DNA from: Paracoccaceae bacterium
GTDB lineage: Bacteria > Pseudomonadota > Alphaproteobacteria > Rhodobacterales > Rhodobacteraceae
Assembly (NCBI GenBank): GCA_019429405.1
Contig: JAHYIZ010000011.1
Coordinates: 1 to 64,000 of the forward strand
Reading direction: 5' to 3'
DNA: 64,000 bases
Part shown: positions 46,391-55,379 of the stretch, one piece after another
Layout of the letters: each line of letters opens with the position of its first letter
Position numbering within the stretch: position 1 is the stretch's first letter
Translations under genes and position numbers: made by a program
Notes under the pieces: model-generated
The model's database searches: none
What the model saw: the letters and a program-made list of their open reading frames with translations, nothing else
Told to the model about the DNA's origin: nothing

Positions 46391-47293
46391 ATGCCACGGC
46401 TTATCATCTCGCTGACCACCATCCCGACGCGGTTCGCCAAAATCGGCCCGACGCTGCGCGATCTTCTTGCGCAAAATGTGAAGGTCGCCGAAATCCGCCT
46501 TAACCTCGCGCGTCACTACCGGCGCTTTCCCGGCGAAGTCATCTCTGCTCCCGATTTGCCCGAGGGCATCACCGTGCACTGGACCGAGGTCGATTTCGGG
46601 CCTGCAACCAAGGTGCTGCCAACCATCCGTGACCACGCGGGCGAGGATGTGGACATCCTGTTTTGCGACGACGACCAGCCCTATGACCGGGGCTGGGCCG
46701 GGCGGTTCGTGGCAACGCGGCGCACCCACCCTGGGGTGGTGATCGCCGGTCAGGGCCATGATTTGACGACCCGCAAGCCGGGCTTTCGATATGATCGCAG
46801 CTTTGCCCGCCTGCCCCGCGCGCAAAAGCGGGTGAAAGGGCCAGGCTATCGGCTTTGGCGGGCCTTGACCCTGACCCAGCACAAACCCCTGGGATACGTC
46901 GAAGAAGGCTACGTTGACGTGCTTGAGGGGTATCGCGGCGCGATGGTGCGCCCAGAGTTCTTCGGCCCCGAGGTCTTTGACATTCCCGATATCCTCTGGA
47001 CCGTCGACGACCCCTGGCTGTCGGGTCACCTGGAAAGCCGCGGCGTGCCGATCTGGTTCATGATCTCTGGCCAGACCAAGCGGCGCCCCTACGGCGCGCA
47101 TTTTTCAGACCGCCTGTCGAAATTCGTCTATCGCAACCACGGGCGGCTGAAGGCCGACAGCGCCTGCATAGACTATTACCGCGATCAATACGGCATCTGG
47201 CCCGGCCGCAAGGAATTGCCGCAAGAGGCGCCTCGGGTCGGCTTGCGGCACTTTTTCGGCGCGCCGGTTCCCTTTTCCTTCAAGCAAAGCTGA
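46391..47293 (+). CDS. Glycosyltransferase-like protein (300 aa)
   Basis: 300 residues; start ATG at 46391 after GGGGGAAC. The N-terminus RLIISLTTIPTRFAKIGP and the metal-binding-like acidic patch DILFCDDDQPYDRGW (DxD-type) are those of nucleotide-sugar GT-A proteins, and the later VDDPWLSGHLE is typical too. Likely acts on surface polysaccharide or a glycoconjugate. Upstream lies a remnant of a related gene. Acceptor and donor unknown. Confidence 0.7.
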   Translation: MPRLIISLTTIPTRFAKIGPTLRDLLAQNVKVAEIRLNLARHYRRFPGEVISAPDLPEGITVHWTEVDFGPATKVLPTIRDHAGEDVDILFCDDDQPYDRGWAGRFVATRRTHPGVVIAGQGHDLTTRKPGFRYDRSFARLPRAQKRVKGPGYRLWRALTLTQHKPLGYVEEGYVDVLEGYRGAMVRPEFFGPEVFDIPDILWTVDDPWLSGHLESRGVPIWFMISGQTKRRPYGAHFSDRLSKFVYRNHGRLKADSACIDYYRDQYGIWPGRKELPQEAPRVGLRHFFGAPVPFSFKQS

Positions 47294-47469
47294 GGCAGCG
47301 AGCGCGCCGGCATCTCGTCGGGTAGGTCCGCCACCACTACCCGGCGCACGGGTCGGCGGCATTTGCCTAAAACCCCAGGCATCCTCCGCCCCTGATCCGG
47401 GCGGCAATTTGCGTTTCCTTCACCCATTAACCGCGATGATCCACGCCAAGGTATTCTTGCGGGCGGCGC

Positions 47470-48498
47470 ATGGCGGTTTTGACACAAAGTTGGATGTGGG
47501 TTTCCACGGCAAAGTGGCCGGGGTTCTCACGCTATGATCAGGACAATCTCGATGCCATCGGCAACGGGCTGAGCATCTCGCCTTCGACGTATCAGACCGT
47601 CACTCTGTCGGACTACTCGGGCGACGGGCTGATTTCAGATACCGATAGCGATGACAGCAGCACATTTTCGGGCGACCGTATCATCGTGGGCACGGTCAGC
47701 CATTCAGTGCGTGAGGTTGCGGCCTATGTCGGCAGCACTGTTACCGTAGATGGCACCACCTACACCAACGTCAAACTGGCGGTGACGCTCTTTGACGATG
47801 GCACCTACGGCGTGCGCATTCATGATGATTCGATGCCGGACGACGCGCATTTCAAGAAGGTCACGCAAATCAAACTCGGCACCTTCAATGGCGTCGAATA
47901 TACTGCGGTCAAAGTCGCCAATATCGACGACCCCTTCATCTGCTTTGCCGCCGGAACGCTGATCGACACGGCCCATGGCGCGCGCCGGGTAGAAAGCCTC
48001 GCACCCGGCGATCTGGTGCCCACGCTCGACCACGGGTTGCAACCGCTGCGCTGGGTCGGGCGGCGGCAGGTTTCGGGGCGGGGCAAGATGGCGCCGGTGC
48101 GATTTGCCATTGGCGCGATGGGCAATGACCGTGCGCTGCGGCTGTCGACGCAACACCGGGTGCTGCTGCGCGGCTGGCGCGCCAAAGAGATGTTTGGCAG
48201 CGCGCAGGTTCTGGTGCCCGCGCTGCACCTGATCAACGACCTGAGCATCCGCCGCGCGCCCTGCGACGCGGTAACCTATGTGCACCTGCTGTTTGACCGG
48301 CACGAGATCATAAGTTCCTCAGGCTTGCTGAGCGAAAGCTTTTACCCCGCCACCTACGGCATGAGCTTGCTCGATGCGCCAACGCGCGCCGAAGTGTTCA
48401 AACTTTTCCCTGAACTTGGCGCCGATTTTTCGGGCTACGGGCCAACCGCCCGCCCCTGCCTCAGGCGATGGCAAACGCGGTTGCTGCTGACAGATTAG
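47470..48498 (+). CDS. Hint-domain protein with N-terminal beta domain (342 aa)
   Basis: 342 residues. The first 155 form a beta-rich domain with Ser/Asp-rich turns (LISDTDSDDSSTFSGD) and no RTX nonapeptides, then the Hint domain starts at Cys158 (CFAAGTLIDTAHGARR) with TLDHGLQPLRWVGRR, STQHRVLLRGWRA, AVTYVHLLFDRHE and SESFYP, matching the tails of the RTX-Hint proteins. No clear signal peptide. Presumed secreted and self-cleaving by analogy; function unknown. Stops 6 bases from the convergent DUF1150 gene. Confidence 0.8.
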   Translation: MAVLTQSWMWVSTAKWPGFSRYDQDNLDAIGNGLSISPSTYQTVTLSDYSGDGLISDTDSDDSSTFSGDRIIVGTVSHSVREVAAYVGSTVTVDGTTYTNVKLAVTLFDDGTYGVRIHDDSMPDDAHFKKVTQIKLGTFNGVEYTAVKVANIDDPFICFAAGTLIDTAHGARRVESLAPGDLVPTLDHGLQPLRWVGRRQVSGRGKMAPVRFAIGAMGNDRALRLSTQHRVLLRGWRAKEMFGSAQVLVPALHLINDLSIRRAPCDAVTYVHLLFDRHEIISSSGLLSESFYPATYGMSLLDAPTRAEVFKLFPELGADFSGYGPTARPCLRRWQTRLLLTD

Positions 48499-48504
48499 CC
48501 AATG

Positions 48505-48732
48505 TCAGTGCACATGCACCGGGGTGCGGTCATGCTGACGCGCCAGCGCAAAGGCCAGTTTGCAGTCGGCCACCAGCGCCAGCCGCTCGCCGCCCGCGTC
48601 ATGCACCGCGTAAAGCGTTTGCAGGCCGACCGCCTGCACCCGGATTTCATCGGGCAGGTCGGCCACGGCTACCGGGCGCACATAGACGATGTTGGCCTCA
48701 GGCGCGGCACCGAAATCATATTTCGTGTTCAT
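48505..48732 (-). CDS. DUF1150 small protein
   Basis: 75 residues matching the DUF1150 family (YDFGAAPEANIVYVRPVAVADLP..., with LYAVHDAGGERLALV). The family sits next to small heat-shock protein genes in Rhodobacteraceae and rhizobia. Here it follows hsp20 by 11 bases on the same strand, so it should be heat-induced with it. Function unknown. Confidence 0.88.
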   Translation of the reverse strand: MNTKYDFGAAPEANIVYVRPVAVADLPDEIRVQAVGLQTLYAVHDAGGERLALVADCKLAFALARQHDRTPVHVH

Positions 48733-48743
48733 GGCGTTCCCCT

Positions 48744-49157
48744 TCAGCCGCGGGTGATCGGAATGTTGCGCACAACCGGATCAGGCTGGGCGCGGCGCAA
48801 ATCTATGTGCAAAAGCCCGTTTTCCAGCTCGGCCGCCGCCACCTCGACCCCTTCGGCCAGAACGAAGCTGCGCTGAAAGGCGCGCGCCGCAATGCCCCGG
48901 TGCAGGAACACCCGGCCCGCATCCTCCTCGCCCTGCCGGCCACGAATGACCAGTTGCCGATCTTCCAGCGCAATCGCCAGATCCGCCTCGGCAAAGCCCG
49001 CCACCGCCAGCGTAATGCGAAAGGCATCGGCAGAGGACTGTTCAATGTTGTAAGGCGGATAGCCGTCGCCGCCGGTCTTGGCGGTGCGTTCAACCAGCCG
49101 TTCAAGCTGATCGAAGCCAAGCAGGAACGGATGCGCGGCAAAACTGAGTTTGGTCAT
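48744..49157 (-). CDS. Hsp20-family small heat-shock protein
   Basis: 137-residue alpha-crystallin-type chaperone. Sequence: a short N-terminal arm (MTKLSFAAHPFLLGFDQLER), the PPYNIEQ start of the crystallin core, LVIRGRQGEEDAGRVFLHRGIAARAFQRSF (split here) and a C-terminal IxI-like NIPIT. It prevents protein aggregation. First gene of the hsp20-DUF1150 unit, preceded by a candidate heat-shock promoter at 49223-49251. The start at 49157 has AAGGG upstream. Confidence 0.92.
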   Translation of the reverse strand: MTKLSFAAHPFLLGFDQLERLVERTAKTGGDGYPPYNIEQSSADAFRITLAVAGFAEADLAIALEDRQLVIRGRQGEEDAGRVFLHRGIAARAFQRSFVLAEGVEVAAAELENGLLHIDLRRAQPDPVVRNIPITRG

Positions 49158-49222
49158 CGGGCAGGCCCTTTTCGAAGCGACTTGCGATTGCGCGGGCCCC
49201 ATGCGGCGACCCCTTAGGCCCG

Positions 49223-49251
49223 ATATGGGCGCAGCGCACGCGCTGTGCAAG
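49223..49251 (-). promoter_or_regulatory. Candidate RpoH-type promoter for hsp20-DUF1150
   Basis: On the minus strand, CTTG at 49251-49248 and CCCATAT at 49229-49223 are separated by 18 bases, close to the alphaproteobacterial RpoH pattern CTTG-N18-CYTATNT (one mismatch). It lies about 66 bases upstream of the Hsp20 start codon, a fitting distance. rpoH itself is encoded in this window. Confidence 0.5.
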
Positions 49252-49370
49252 ATGCGGCGCCCCGGCTTCACTGTTTGGTTCCCGCACATGCCCCCGCACG
49301 CTATAGTCAGGCGCGCCCGGTCAGCGACTCGGGCAAATCGGTCAACTCCAATTAGCGGCAGGCAGACCTG

Positions 49371-49589
49371 ATGAATGCACACAACGAGATGAACACCGAT
49401 GAGGTGATGCGGGTGAAGCTGGAGGTGCTCCGGCGCGAGCACCGCGATCTTGATGAAGCCATCGACGCGCTTGGCAGCACGATGCGCGCCGACCAGCTTA
49501 CCCTTCGGCGGTTGAAAAAGCAGAAACTGGCGTTGAAAGACCAGATCTCGCGGCTGGAAGACCGGCTGACCCCGGACATCATCGCCTGA
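49371..49589 (+). CDS. YdcH-like protein (DUF465)
   Basis: 72 residues, mostly a charged coiled coil ([21 protein letters not shown]..., [20 protein letters not shown]), matching DUF465/YdcH small proteins. A second ATG seven codons in (MNTDEVMR) could be the start. Divergent from hsp20. Function unknown. Confidence 0.82.
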   Translation: MNAHNEMNTDEVMRVKLEVLRREHRDLDEAIDALGSTMRADQLTLRRLKKQKLALKDQISRLEDRLTPDIIA

Positions 49590-49659
49590 CCCCGCCCGCC
49601 GCCTTGCGCGGCGCGGCCCCGCAGCTATAGTGCGCCGCGCGGGGCAGCCGGGGGGGCAG

Positions 49660-50145
49660 ATGGGCGTGGATGTGGGAATCATCATGGGTAGCCAGTCCGA
49701 CTGGCCGACCCTGCGTGAGGCGGCGGCACTGCTGGATGAACTGGGCGTGGGTTATGAGGCGCGCATCGTCTCGGCGCACCGCACCCCGGACCGGTTGTGG
49801 GACTATGGCAAGGGCGCGGTCGGGCGCGGGCTGAAGGTGATCATCGCGGGCGCGGGCGGGGCGGCGCATCTGCCCGGCATGATGGCCTCAAAAACCCGGC
49901 TGCCGGTGATCGGCGTGCCGGTGCAAAGCAAGGCACTGTCAGGCGTGGACAGCCTCTATTCGATCGTGCAGATGCCGCGCGGCTTTCCGGTGGCGACGAT
50001 GGCGATCGGTGCGGCGGGGGCGGCCAACGCGGCGCTGATGGCGGTCGCGATACTGGCGTTGTCCGACCCGGCACTGGCGGCGCGGCTGGAAGCCTGGCGC
50101 GCGGCTCTTTCGGCCTCGGTGCCCGAGGAACCAACGAATGACTGA
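49660..50145 (+). CDS. purE: N5-carboxyaminoimidazole ribonucleotide mutase
   Basis: 161-residue class I PurE in purine biosynthesis. Contains [37 protein letters not shown] and [21 protein letters not shown], all conserved active-site segments. The ATG at 49660 has a G-rich run upstream. Its last bases overlap the purK start, so the two are co-translated; PurK makes the N5-CAIR that PurE rearranges. Confidence 0.96.
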   Translation: MGVDVGIIMGSQSDWPTLREAAALLDELGVGYEARIVSAHRTPDRLWDYGKGAVGRGLKVIIAGAGGAAHLPGMMASKTRLPVIGVPVQSKALSGVDSLYSIVQMPRGFPVATMAIGAAGAANAALMAVAILALSDPALAARLEAWRAALSASVPEEPTND

Positions 50146-51211
50146 CATGCTGGCGCCGGGCGCTTGCATCGGCATTCTTGGGGGCGGCCAGTTGGGCCGG
50201 ATGCTGGCGGTTGCCGCCTCGCGGCTCGGGCTGCGGGTGCATATCTTCGAGCCGGGCGAAAACCCGCCCGCCGGGCAGGTCGCATGGCGGGTGACGCGCG
50301 CGGGCTATGATGACGGCGCGGCGCTGCGGGCCTTTTCGGCCACGGTCGATGTCATCACCTACGAGTTCGAGAATATCCCGACATCGGCGCTTGATCTGCT
50401 GGAAAGCCTGCGCCCGATCCGCCCCGGTCGCCGCGCGCTGGCGATCAGTCAGGACCGGGTCGCGGAAAAGACCTTTCTGGCCGGAGTCGGCCTTGCGATC
50501 GCCCCTTGGGCCGAGGTGACAGACCTTGCGAGCCTTGATGCAGCGCTGGCCCGCATCGGCATGCCTGCCGTGCTGAAAACCACGCGGCTAGGCTATGACG
50601 GCAAAGGGCAGGCGCGGATCAACACCGCCGCCGATGCGGGCCCGGCGCTGGCAGCGATGGGCGGCGCCGGGGCGGTGCTGGAGGGGTTCATCGGCTTTAC
50701 CCGCGAGGTTTCGGTGATCGCCGCGCGGGGGCTTTCGGGCGAGATCGCGGCCTATGACCCCGGCGAGAACGTGCACCGGGGCGGGATCTTGCACACCACG
50801 ACCGTGCCCGCGCGTCTGACGCCGTCCGAGCGGTCGGATGCGGTGCTGATCGCGGCGCGCATCTTGAACGCGCTCGACTATGTGGGGGTGCTGGGGGTGG
50901 AGCTGTTCGTGACACCCGAGGGCTTGCTGGTCAACGAGATCGCGCCACGGGTGCATAATTCGGGGCACTGGACGCAGGCGGGCTGCGCGGTCGATCAGTT
51001 TGAGCAGCATATCCGGGCTGTGGCGGGCTGGCCCTTGGGCGACGGCAGCCGCTATGCGGATGTGGAGATGACGAACCTGATCGGCGAGGATGTGGCACAG
51101 GTGCCTGAACTGGCGCGGCAGGCGGGGGCCTCGATCCACCTTTACGGCAAGGCCGAAGCGCGGCCGGGGCGCAAGATGGGGCATGTGAACCGGGTGGTGA
51201 AGCGGGGCTAG
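50138..51211 (+). CDS. purK: N5-carboxyaminoimidazole ribonucleotide synthase
   Basis: 357-residue ATP-grasp enzyme converting AIR, ATP and bicarbonate to N5-CAIR. N-terminal [20 protein letters not shown], the ATP-grasp core ([34 protein letters not shown]) and the C-terminal [18 protein letters not shown] are present. It starts 8 bases before the purE stop with GAGGAACC upstream. A palindromic hairpin follows the stop. Confidence 0.96.
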   Translation: MTDMLAPGACIGILGGGQLGRMLAVAASRLGLRVHIFEPGENPPAGQVAWRVTRAGYDDGAALRAFSATVDVITYEFENIPTSALDLLESLRPIRPGRRALAISQDRVAEKTFLAGVGLAIAPWAEVTDLASLDAALARIGMPAVLKTTRLGYDGKGQARINTAADAGPALAAMGGAGAVLEGFIGFTREVSVIAARGLSGEIAAYDPGENVHRGGILHTTTVPARLTPSERSDAVLIAARILNALDYVGVLGVELFVTPEGLLVNEIAPRVHNSGHWTQAGCAVDQFEQHIRAVAGWPLGDGSRYADVEMTNLIGEDVAQVPELARQAGASIHLYGKAEARPGRKMGHVNRVVKRG

Positions 51212-51223
51212 GGCCACATGAAG

Positions 51224-51253
51224 GGCCGCGATAACACGCGTGTTATGGCGGCC
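51224..51253 (+). terminator. Long palindrome after purK (terminator candidate)
   Basis: A 16-base perfect palindrome (ATAACACGCGTGTTAT at 51231-51246) is flanked by GGCCGC and GCGGCC arms, giving a 30-base hairpin with essentially no loop. A T-rich run (TAGTTTTTTTT near 51282-51290) lies 30 bases further on. It begins 12 bases after the purK stop, before the convergent hisG. Confidence 0.55.
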
Positions 51254-51333
51254 AAGCCATTGTTGTTTATCGGTTTGCTAGTTTTTTTTAAGGATTTCTT
51301 TGCACTTTTCGCAAGGCGCAATGCGGCGCTGTC

Positions 51334-52041
51334 TTACAGCGCCGGTGCCGCAACCCCAAGCTGCGCGGCCAGTGCTGCCAACCGCGCGGCGCGGCCGTTG
51401 CCCCAATCGGCGGTGCGGGCGGCGAACAGCGTGGCCTGGCTGGCATGGATCAGCGCGCCATCCAGAATCTTCAGGTGGTTGGCGCGCAGGGTTTCGCCTG
51501 ATGAGGTAATGTCGGCCACCGCCTCGGCGGTCAGGTTCTTGACGGTGCCTTCGGTCGCGCCCTGGCTATCGACAAGCTGGTAATCGGCCACGCCCTGATC
51601 GCGCAGAAATTCGCGCACGAGGCGGTGGTATTTGGTGGCGATGCGCAGCCGGAACCCGTGTTGCGCGCGAAAGGCGGCGGCGACCGCATCGAGATCATCG
51701 AGCGTTTCCACGTCGGCCCATGCGGCGGGCACGGCGATGATAAGGTCGGCATGGCCAAAGCCCATCGGCGCAAGCTCCACCACCTGCGTTGGCCAGTCGG
51801 CCAGTTTCTCGCGCACGAGGTCCGACCCGGTGACACCAAGGTGGATGCGCCCCGCCGCAAGCTCTCGCGGAATTTCACCCGCCGACAACAGCACCAGTTC
51901 CACCCCGTCAGCGCCGTTCACCGCGCCCGCATATTCACGCGCGTTGCCATTGCGGCTAAGTGCGACACCGCGCGCGGCGAACCATGTGAACGTGTCATCC
52001 ATCAGGCGGCCCTTGGAGGGCACCCCCAGCTTGAGGCTCAT
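51334..52041 (-). CDS. hisG: ATP phosphoribosyltransferase, short form
   Basis: 235-residue HisG, the first enzyme of histidine biosynthesis. It has LGVPSKGRLMDD, the domain GRIHLGVTGSDLVREK and TAEAVADITSSGETL. The length marks the short form that lacks the C-terminal regulatory domain and needs HisZ; hisZ lies immediately upstream and its stop overlaps the hisG start (ATGA). Last gene of hisS-hisZ-hisG. Confidence 0.95.
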   Translation of the reverse strand: MSLKLGVPSKGRLMDDTFTWFAARGVALSRNGNAREYAGAVNGADGVELVLLSAGEIPRELAAGRIHLGVTGSDLVREKLADWPTQVVELAPMGFGHADLIIAVPAAWADVETLDDLDAVAAAFRAQHGFRLRIATKYHRLVREFLRDQGVADYQLVDSQGATEGTVKNLTAEAVADITSSGETLRANHLKILDGALIHASQATLFAARTADWGNGRAARLAALAAQLGVAAPAL

Positions 52042-53111
52042 GCCGCGCCCTCCAGTTCGGCCACAAGGCCGGGGCGAATAACGCCGCCCACCGCGGGGAT
52101 CGAGCGGCCCGCCCCGAGCACGGCGGTCAGCGCATCATAGCGGCCGCCCGAGGCAACCGGCGGCAGGCCGGGCGTGGCGGCGGCGAAGGAGAACACGAAG
52201 CCGTCGTAATATTCCATAGTGCCAAGGCCGTGGCTGGCGGCATAGGTGACCCGGTCAAGGTTAACCCCGCGCGCGGCAAGTGCCGCAAGGCGGCGCGACA
52301 GGCGCGCCACGGCGGGGGCGATGGCGGGGATTTCGGCGCAAAGCGCGGTCAGTTCGGCCAGCGCCTGCGGTGCCGGGGCGTGCACGGCAAAAACCCGCGC
52401 GAGGCTTGCCACTTCGGCGGCGGCGATCGGCGGGGCGGCGGCATCGACGCGCAAGGCGGCGATGCGCGCGGCCATGTCGGCGGCGGTGCGCAGGCCCACC
52501 CAATGCGCGCGCGGCGGGGTGCCCGCCAGCAGTGCTGCGCGGCTGGCGCTGGGCGCGGGCGGCGCGGCGAAGCGCGTAAGCAGCGCCTGAAACCGCGCCG
52601 GGCGCCAGATGTGGCGCAAAAGCGCGGCGCGGCGGGCGGGCAAGGTGTTCAGCCCGCGCACGGCATCCATCAACAGGCCGATATCGCCAACGGCGGCGGC
52701 AAGGTTGAGCGGCGCCAGCAGGCGCGAAAAGAGCGCGAAGACCTCGGCATCGGCGGCCTCGGGGTCGGCGCGGTCAAAAACCTCGTAACCGGCCTGAAAA
52801 TATTCAGGCGCGCGGCTGCCAAGGTGTTCTTGCTTGCGAAACACCTCGCCCATGTAGCAATAGCGCGCGGGGTCGGCGCCGTTTGCCATATGCGCCTGCA
52901 CCACGGGCACGGTAAAGTCGGGGCGCAGCATCAACTCGCCGCGTAGCGGGTCGGCGGTGACATAGGCGCGGGCGCGGATATCTTCGCCGTAAAGATCCAG
53001 AAGCGCCTCGGCGGGTTGCAGGATATCGGCCTCAACCTCATCGGCGCCCGCCGCACGAAAGGCGGCCAGCAGGCGCGCGCCGGTGGCGCGGGCGGCGGCC
53101 TTGGGCGCCAT
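52038..53111 (-). CDS. hisZ: ATP phosphoribosyltransferase regulatory subunit HisZ
   Basis: 357-residue HisRS-like protein without tRNA charging activity, which activates short-form HisG. Class II-type segments: RPDFTVPVVQAHM, YCYMGEVFRKQ and VASGGRYDALTAVLG. The start at 53111 ([15 protein letters not shown]) touches the hisS stop (TGATG, one-base overlap); the longer frame reads into hisS. It is less similar to true HisS in the C-terminal region and lacks the anticodon-binding domain. Confidence 0.93.
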   Translation of the reverse strand: MAPKAAARATGARLLAAFRAAGADEVEADILQPAEALLDLYGEDIRARAYVTADPLRGELMLRPDFTVPVVQAHMANGADPARYCYMGEVFRKQEHLGSRAPEYFQAGYEVFDRADPEAADAEVFALFSRLLAPLNLAAAVGDIGLLMDAVRGLNTLPARRAALLRHIWRPARFQALLTRFAAPPAPSASRAALLAGTPPRAHWVGLRTAADMAARIAALRVDAAAPPIAAAEVASLARVFAVHAPAPQALAELTALCAEIPAIAPAVARLSRRLAALAARGVNLDRVTYAASHGLGTMEYYDGFVFSFAAATPGLPPVASGGRYDALTAVLGAGRSIPAVGGVIRPGLVAELEGAA

Positions 53112-54607
53112 CAGCCGCGCTCCAGCATGGCGCGGACGGCGGCCACGAGGGTTTCGCGCGGCACTTCGGTTTGCGCGGGCTGGGCCTTCCATTCCTCGAG
53201 CGTCGCGGCGGCAGCAATGCGGGCGCCAAGCGCCAGATCTTTCAGCAAAACGACGCCGCGCGCGGCCTCATCGCCGCCCTGGATCACGGCGATAGGGCTG
53301 GCGCGTTTGTCGGCGTATTTCAACTGGTTGCCGAATTGCTTGGGGTTGCCGAGGTAAACTTCGGCGCGGATGCCGGCGCGGCGCAGCTCATACGCCATGG
53401 CGAGGTAATCGGCCATGCGGTCACGGTCCATCACCGTCACGATCACCGGGCCGGCGGCAAGGTCGGAAAGGCGGCCTTTTTCGCGCAGGGCCGCCAGCAG
53501 GCGGTCAACCCCGATCGAAACGCCGGTGGCCGGCACCTTTTGCCCGGTGAAGCGTTCGACAAGGCCATCATAGCGCCCGCCGCCCGCAACCGAGCCGAAT
53601 TGCCGCTTTTGGCCCTTTTCATCAAGGATTTCAAAGGTCAGTTCCGCCTCAAACACCGGGCCGGTATAATAGCCAAGGCCGCGGACCACCGAGGGGTCGA
53701 TGACGATGCGGTCGGGGCCGTAGCCCTGGGCAGCGAGGAGGGCGGCGATTTGTTCGAGTTCGGCGACGCCTTCGAGGCCGGTCTGCGAGCCTGCCACAAG
53801 ATCGGCAAGGCGGGCGCAGGTGGCGACACCGGTTTCGCGCCCGGCCTGCATGAAGCCCATCACCACATCGGCTTGCGCGTCGGTCAGCCCAGCGCCCTTG
53901 GTAAAATCGCCCGACGGGTCCTTGCGCCCCGCGCCCATCAGGGCGCGTACGCCCGGCTCGCCAAACTTGTCGAACTTGTCGATAGCGCGCAGCACGGTGC
54001 CGCGCGCGTCTTCAAAGGCGTCGCCCGCGATGCCGATCACCTCCATCACCCCGTTCAACACCTTGCGATTGTTCACGCGCACCACATAATCGCCGCGCGC
54101 GATGCCAACCGCTTCCAGCGCATCGGCCAGCATGGCGCAAATCTCGGCATCCGCCGCCACCGAAGCCGCGCCCACGGTATCGGCGTCGCATTGGTAGAAC
54201 TGCCGATAGCGCCCCGGCCCCGGCTTTTCATTGCGCCAGACCGGGCCCATGGCGTAGCGGCGGTAAGGGCTGGGCAAATCGTTGCGGTATTGCGCGGCGA
54301 CGCGCGCCAAGGGCGCTGTCAGATCATAGCGCAGCGCCAGCCAATCACCGGCGCGGCTGGCACCCTCTTCATCCTCTTGCCAAGCAAAAACGCCGGCGTT
54401 GGGGCGGTCAACATCGGGCAGGAACTTGCCGAGCGCCTCGACGGTTTCTACCGCCGCCGTTTCCAGCGCGTCAAAACCATAGCGGTGGTAGACCCCGGCG
54501 ATGGTGTCGAGCATCGCCTTGCGCAATGTCACCTCGGCGCCGAAATAGTCGCGAAAACCCTTGGGGGGTTCGGCGCGTGGTCGGCGGGCGGGCTTGTCCT
54601 TGGCCAT
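53111..54607 (-). CDS. hisS: Histidyl-tRNA synthetase
   Basis: 498-residue class II synthetase charging tRNA-His. Motif 2 appears as [22 protein letters not shown], the His-binding segments as [13 protein letters not shown] and [14 protein letters not shown], with a C-terminal anticodon-binding domain ([20 protein letters not shown]). Start [17 protein letters not shown] at 54607. First gene of hisS-hisZ-hisG; the pairing of hisS with hisZ is common in alphaproteobacteria. The divergent slyX-like gene begins about 75 bases away. Confidence 0.96.
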   Translation of the reverse strand: MAKDKPARRPRAEPPKGFRDYFGAEVTLRKAMLDTIAGVYHRYGFDALETAAVETVEALGKFLPDVDRPNAGVFAWQEDEEGASRAGDWLALRYDLTAPLARVAAQYRNDLPSPYRRYAMGPVWRNEKPGPGRYRQFYQCDADTVGAASVAADAEICAMLADALEAVGIARGDYVVRVNNRKVLNGVMEVIGIAGDAFEDARGTVLRAIDKFDKFGEPGVRALMGAGRKDPSGDFTKGAGLTDAQADVVMGFMQAGRETGVATCARLADLVAGSQTGLEGVAELEQIAALLAAQGYGPDRIVIDPSVVRGLGYYTGPVFEAELTFEILDEKGQKRQFGSVAGGGRYDGLVERFTGQKVPATGVSIGVDRLLAALREKGRLSDLAAGPVIVTVMDRDRMADYLAMAYELRRAGIRAEVYLGNPKQFGNQLKYADKRASPIAVIQGGDEAARGVVLLKDLALGARIAAAATLEEWKAQPAQTEVPRETLVAAVRAMLERG

Positions 54608-54681
54608 TGGGCATCTCTCGCGTAAGGTCTGGCGCGGTCATAACGAATGGGCGCCGGGCGGGCAAGCCGAGAGGGGGGCAT

Positions 54682-54873
54682 ATGGAGCGGATAGAGAAGG
54701 CCGAAGAGCTGATTGCGCATCTGGCGCGTATGGTCGATGACCTGTCAGACGTGGTGGCGCGGCAAGAGGCGCATCTGGCGCGGATCGAGCGCCAGCTCGG
54801 CATGTTGCTGGAGCGCGAGGCCGAGACCGGCGGTGGGGTGCCGCTGGCCGATCAGCGCCCGCCGCACTGGTAG
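54682..54873 (+). CDS. SlyX-like small coiled-coil protein
   Basis: 63 residues, preceded by GAGAGGGGGG. Heptad-like helix (ERIEKAEELIAHLARMVDDL... VARQEAHLARIERQL) and the C-terminal ADQRPPHW match the SlyX family (ends in RPPHY in E. coli). Function unknown even in E. coli. Divergent from hisS; a membrane protein gene follows 9 bases later. Confidence 0.82.
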   Translation: MERIEKAEELIAHLARMVDDLSDVVARQEAHLARIERQLGMLLEREAETGGGVPLADQRPPHW

Positions 54874-54882
54874 GGCCACGCG

Positions 54883-55314
54883 ATGTGGCGCGGGCCATGG
54901 CCGGGGCGGCTGCTGGTTGGGTTCGCCGTTGCGCAGGCCATGCTTTTTGGCTTGCTGGCGCTTTGGCCGTGGGTCGGCACCCCGCTGGCGGCGTTGCAAG
55001 CGGCTGAATTGCGCGCTTGGGTCTGGCTGAATGCTGGCTTTGCGCTGATGGCGCTGATGGCGCTGCCACTGTTCGTTGTGCGAGCGGTCACGGCGCATGG
55101 GCCGCTGGCGCGGGGGCTGGTGCTGCTGGCGCTGGCGGCAAGTGTGCTGGTGAACTGGCAGATGGCCAGCGAATATGCGCGGCTCTTGCCGCTGCGCGAG
55201 GCACCGATGGAACTGGCACGGGCGCTGGTTGCGGCGCGCTTGCAGGGCACGGCGCTGGCGCTTTTGGCGCTGGCCGCACTGATCTTGGCACATCGGGCAG
55301 AGGAGCTGGGCTGA
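54883..55314 (+). CDS. Four-helix membrane protein (143 aa)
   Basis: 143 residues with about four hydrophobic helices (LLVGFAVAQAMLFGLLALWP, WLNAGFALMALMALPLF, GLVLLALAASVLVNWQM, TALALLALAALILAH). A conserved-looking Arg/Glu patch (EYARLLPLREAPMELARA) sits between helices three and four. I do not recognise a family. Probably in one unit with the slyX-like gene; 65 bases separate it from the next gene. Confidence 0.7.
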   Translation: MWRGPWPGRLLVGFAVAQAMLFGLLALWPWVGTPLAALQAAELRAWVWLNAGFALMALMALPLFVVRAVTAHGPLARGLVLLALAASVLVNWQMASEYARLLPLREAPMELARALVAARLQGTALALLALAALILAHRAEELG

Positions 55315-55379
55315 GCATGGCTTGCGCCCCCCGCGGGGGCAGTGCAAATGTTGCCTGACCGAATGCGTGAGTCTCCCCG

